Source: CAZWKX01 sp964633975 (lineage in GTDB: Bacteria > Actinomycetota > Acidimicrobiia > Spongiisociales > UBA11373). Taken from it: a stretch of 27,441 bases of DNA. Under the pieces are notes generated by a model that was given only the letters and a program-made list of their open reading frames with translations, was not told where the DNA came from and did no database searches. The stretch lies in NCBI GenBank assembly GCA_964633975.1, contig CAZWKX010000027.1, forward strand, positions 1 through 27,441, written 5' to 3'. The position numbers and the translations under genes were made by a program. This document shows, piece after piece, positions 24,440-27,441 of the stretch; position 1 is the first letter of the stretch; each line of letters starts with the position of its first letter.

Positions 24440-25512
24440 CCATGAAAGGAAACGGGCCGGCCGAACTCGCCGAGAGCCTTGGTGTCGTCTGGGCCGACGA
24501 GCACCTGGCCAAGGTGAGGAGCGCTCTGGAAGGTGCCGGGACCCTCGACGCTGATCTCATCGATCGTCTCCGGGCCCAGTTCCCCGGCGACAACGACGCC
24601 GACCAATCGGGCATACCCGTCTTCCGCGACCTGCTGCGCATAGAGGGCCGACGGGCCCGTTTCCGGCGTCTGCTCAGGGTTTGGGCCGGCAAGCTGACCG
24701 CGGCGATCAGGTCCGGTGATCTGGATCAAGCCGAGGCCTGGATGCGGGCTCTCGTCAAGCAGCCCACCTACCCGGCCGAGTTCTCCGATATCGTCGAGCA
24801 GACTCTGGATGAGATCTCCCGGCGTCAGGTGCTCGACGACCTCATGGTGAGGCTTGCATCGGATTCCGAACCGGGCGCCGGGGCGGGTCTCGTGGCGGCT
24901 TGGGGTGAGCGCATGGCGCGATACCTGATCGATGCCATGGCCCGCGAAGTGCCCCCGGTGAATCGACGCTACCTGGTGGAGGCCCTCGGCTGGCTGGGCC
25001 GCGAAGACGTTCGGCTCCTGGCAGCGATGGTCGCCGACCCCCGCTGGTACATCGCGCGCAACCTTGCCATCGCATTGGGCAAGACCGCCCGCCCGCAGGC
25101 GTCGGCGGCACTCGAAGTTCTCCTCGACCATCCGGACGACCGGGTTCGGGTCGAGGCCCTGAGGGGCATGACGGCCTTGCGCCGGGACGAGTCTTTGCCG
25201 AGCCTGGTGGCGGCGCTGGGCGATGCCTCCGGCCGCGTCCGCAACGCGGCGGTCTCGCTGCTCCGTGCCTCGCCGAGCCCGCGGGTCATCCCGCTGCTGG
25301 TCGAGGTGCTGAGCTCCAACGCGGTGAGCGTCGACGAGGCGGAGCGCCTCGTCGAGGTTATCGCCGAGCGCAACGATCCGTCGGTTCCCGCTGTTCTGCA
25401 GAGCCTGGCCGGGCGGCGGTTTGCCATGGGTACGACCCGGATCGTGCGGGACGCCGCCCGTGAGGCTCTTGAGGCCAGGGAGGCGAAGGCGGCATTGGAG
25501 GCCATGCGATGA
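24436..25512 (+). CDS. HEAT-repeat protein of unknown function
   Basis: This 358-residue soluble protein has a helical N-terminal half (1-160) with no motif I recognise. The C-terminal half is a series of HEAT/PBS-lyase-type helical pairs, such as RRYLVEALGWLGREDVRLL, PRWYIARNLAIALGKTA, DDRVRVEALRGMTALRRDE and SGRVRNAAVSLLRASPS. Such solenoids bind proteins, so it could be a scaffold between the response regulator and the HD-GYP protein on either side. The GTG at 24436 overlaps the regulator stop by 4 nt. ATG 24442 is an alternative start two codons later. Neither has a good ribosome binding site, so translation probably depends on coupling. Its stop overlaps the HD-GYP ATG (ATGA). Confidence 0.8.
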   Translation: MTMKGNGPAELAESLGVVWADEHLAKVRSALEGAGTLDADLIDRLRAQFPGDNDADQSGIPVFRDLLRIEGRRARFRRLLRVWAGKLTAAIRSGDLDQAEAWMRALVKQPTYPAEFSDIVEQTLDEISRRQVLDDLMVRLASDSEPGAGAGLVAAWGERMARYLIDAMAREVPPVNRRYLVEALGWLGREDVRLLAAMVADPRWYIARNLAIALGKTARPQASAALEVLLDHPDDRVRVEALRGMTALRRDESLPSLVAALGDASGRVRNAAVSLLRASPSPRVIPLLVEVLSSNAVSVDEAERLVEVIAERNDPSVPAVLQSLAGRRFAMGTTRIVRDAAREALEAREAKAALEAMR

Positions 25513-26828
25513 TGAACGAGCTCTCCGGTCGCTCTTTCCTGCGAGCCTTGTTCCACGTTGGCCAGCGCATCTTGCGCACGGGTACGGATGATGCGTCGTT
25601 CAACGACGCCCTCACTGCGCTGGAGCGGGCCGCGGAGATGCTCACGTCGGGCGCCGACGAGGTGACGCTCACGGTGGGCGACGACGCCTTCTACCTGGGC
25701 AAGGCCATGCTGCCCCATGCCTCGATCGAGTTCAACGGCATGCTGCGCGACATGCAGAGCCGCAACGTCGATTCCATCACCATCCTGCCCGGTACCGATC
25801 GGCAGGACCTGGCCGATCTGGCCGCCCTCGTCTGCGGCACCTCCCCCGATGTGCCGGCTGGGGGCACGGTGCGTCTCAACGAGCGACCCATTCCGGCGGT
25901 TGAGCTGGAAAGGCAGCCCATCTCAGGCCTGCGCCGCACCTATGCCAGCTCTCTGGATGCGCTTCGCTCTGCGTCCGGGGGGCAGGCTCTCGAGTTCGAT
26001 CGTGCCGTGAACGCCGTCGACGGGCTGCTCAGCGGCGGAGCCGCAGAGCCCGGCCCGTCGCTGATGCTGGCTACGGTGCGCAACCACGACGAGACCACCT
26101 TCTACCACTCGGTCAACGTGTGTCTTCTCGCCCTGGCTCTGGGACGCGCCATCGGCCTCGACGGCGACAGGTTGCGCAACCTGGGTGTGGGGGCCCTGCT
26201 CCACGATATTGGGCGGGTGCTGCTTGACGACCCCTCGCTTCATATGCATGGCCGGCTGTCCAATGAGGACTGGGCCGTTGTGCGGCTTCATCCGCAGGAG
26301 GGAGCCCAGGCCATTCTCGCCGCCACCGGTCCCGGCCAGGAGACGGCCGCGGTGGTGGCGCTCGAGCATCACGCCCGCATCGACGGAGGCGGCTACCCGG
26401 ATCTCGGAGGGCGGGAGCCGCACTTCTACAGCCGCGTCGTCTCTGTCGTCGATGCCTATGACGCCATCACCAGCCACCGGCCCTACAGGCCGGCGCGCAC
26501 GCCGAACGAGGCCCTGAGCATTCTGCTCGACGGAGCCGGCAGCATCTTCGATGGGGATTTGGTGCGGGCCTTCATCGCCATGATGGGCGTCTACCCGCCG
26601 GGCTCGCTGCTCCGGCTGGACACCGGAGAGGTGGTCATGGTCGCCGCCGGAGAGGAAGGGCGGCGTGACGCCTTCATCGTGCGGGACACGGCGGGCACCC
26701 CGCTGCAGGACCCGCAGCCGATCTCCTTGGATGGCCGCACCGTGACCGCACAGCTTCTCGCCGAGGAGGCCGGGGTCGATCCGGCGTCCCTGCTCGAGGT
26801 ACTCGGAGGACGTCCGGCCGAGGGCTGA
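25509..26828 (+). CDS. HD-GYP domain protein (probable cyclic di-nucleotide phosphodiesterase)
   Basis: This is a 439-residue soluble protein. The N-terminal domain (1-135) has the pattern DEVTLTVGDDAFYLGKAMLP and SITILPG seen in proteins that accompany HEAT-repeat modules. The HD-GYP domain (about 185-370) keeps the metal-binding residues as far as visible: H200, H232-D233 (LLHDIGR), H261 (HPQEGA), H287-H288 and GGGYP (293-297), then VDAYDAITSHRPYR (315-327). The Glu usually following the paired His is Ala here (HHAR). Active HD-GYP enzymes degrade c-di-GMP or related dinucleotides. No GGDEF cyclase is in the window. The ATG at 25509 overlaps the HEAT gene stop. A second ATG follows directly at 25512. 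A hairpin follows the stop codon. Confidence 0.9.
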   Translation: MMNELSGRSFLRALFHVGQRILRTGTDDASFNDALTALERAAEMLTSGADEVTLTVGDDAFYLGKAMLPHASIEFNGMLRDMQSRNVDSITILPGTDRQDLADLAALVCGTSPDVPAGGTVRLNERPIPAVELERQPISGLRRTYASSLDALRSASGGQALEFDRAVNAVDGLLSGGAAEPGPSLMLATVRNHDETTFYHSVNVCLLALALGRAIGLDGDRLRNLGVGALLHDIGRVLLDDPSLHMHGRLSNEDWAVVRLHPQEGAQAILAATGPGQETAAVVALEHHARIDGGGYPDLGGREPHFYSRVVSVVDAYDAITSHRPYRPARTPNEALSILLDGAGSIFDGDLVRAFIAMMGVYPPGSLLRLDTGEVVMVAAGEEGRRDAFIVRDTAGTPLQDPQPISLDGRTVTAQLLAEEAGVDPASLLEVLGGRPAEG

Positions 26829-26829
26829 C

Positions 26830-26846
26830 GGCTCACTTTCTGAGCC
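26830..26846 (+). terminator. Hairpin between the HD-GYP gene and secA
   Basis: GGCTCA (26830-26835) and TGAGCC (26841-26846) pair across a CTTTC loop just after the HD-GYP stop codon. No T-tract follows. It probably ends or attenuates the hpf operon before the secA promoter. Confidence 0.45.
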
Positions 26847-26858
26847 CGCCTCTCCCGA

Positions 26859-26864
26859 TATGAT
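26859..26864 (+). promoter_or_regulatory. -10 box of secA, leaderless arrangement
   Basis: TATGAT, one base from the TATAAT consensus, ends 9 nt before the ATG at 26874. No Shine-Dalgarno precedes the start. The region where a -35 should lie overlaps the hairpin at 26830-26846 and shows no clear TTGACA. Confidence 0.55.
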
Positions 26865-26873
26865 GTCATCGCC

Positions 26874-27441
<568 letters not shown>

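Overview
The window is GC-rich chromosomal DNA, densely packed with genes on both strands. I see no tRNA, rRNA, CRISPR array, insertion sequence or phage gene. It looks like an actinobacterium (Actinomycetota), plausibly an uncultured Acidimicrobiia-type lineage. The reasons are the coenzyme F420 genes (cofD, cofE), a multi-spanning glycosyltransferase followed by a DUF5719-like protein and a DUF3499 protein, the run phosphomannomutase - Trm112 - SIS isomerase - ahcY, and comF - hpf - secA further on. From memory this is the backbone order found in Streptomyces and its relatives. The lineage within the phylum is inference. Many genes appear leaderless, with a TANNNT -10 box 7-9 nt before the start codon and no Shine-Dalgarno sequence.

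Layout. Bases 1-1118 hold the tail of a hexapeptide-repeat protein (probably a sugar nucleotidyltransferase) and an NAD-dependent sugar epimerase, closed by a hairpin. Bases 1152-3554 (minus) encode a soluble hybrid histidine kinase, REC-PAS-HisKA-HATPase-REC-REC. Bases 3856-6370 (minus) hold an Fpg/Nei-type DNA glycosylase and the cofD-cofE pair. Bases 6407-11432 (plus) hold the large membrane glycosyltransferase, the DUF5719-like exported protein, DUF3499, and two small cysteine-rich proteins. Bases 11479-14724 hold a GT-C-like membrane protein and a convergent GT2 glycosyltransferase whose 3' ends overlap. Bases 14833-15672 (minus) hold a twin-arginine nitroreductase-like lipoprotein with no ordinary start codon before its export signal. 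Bases 15793-19565 are a tight operon: phosphomannomutase, Trm112-like protein, SIS sugar-phosphate isomerase and adenosylhomocysteinase. Bases 19582-22462 (minus) hold a divergent FtsH-like protease and a D-lactate-dehydrogenase-type enzyme. Bases 22530-23135 encode a ComF-family protein.

Bases 23250-26828 are the most unusual part. Four genes are joined by three successive 4-nt stop/start overlaps: a long-form ribosome hibernation factor (hpf), a NarL/LuxR response regulator, a HEAT-repeat protein and an HD-GYP protein. secA follows from its own promoter and runs off the end of the window. Placing ribosome hibernation, two-component output and cyclic-di-nucleotide turnover in one translationally coupled unit is the best candidate here for an undescribed system.

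Taken together, the left and middle parts serve cell-envelope sugar metabolism (nucleotide-sugar supply, epimerase, mannose-phosphate enzymes, three glycosyltransferase-type proteins) and F420 synthesis. The right part serves stress, protein quality control and secretion.
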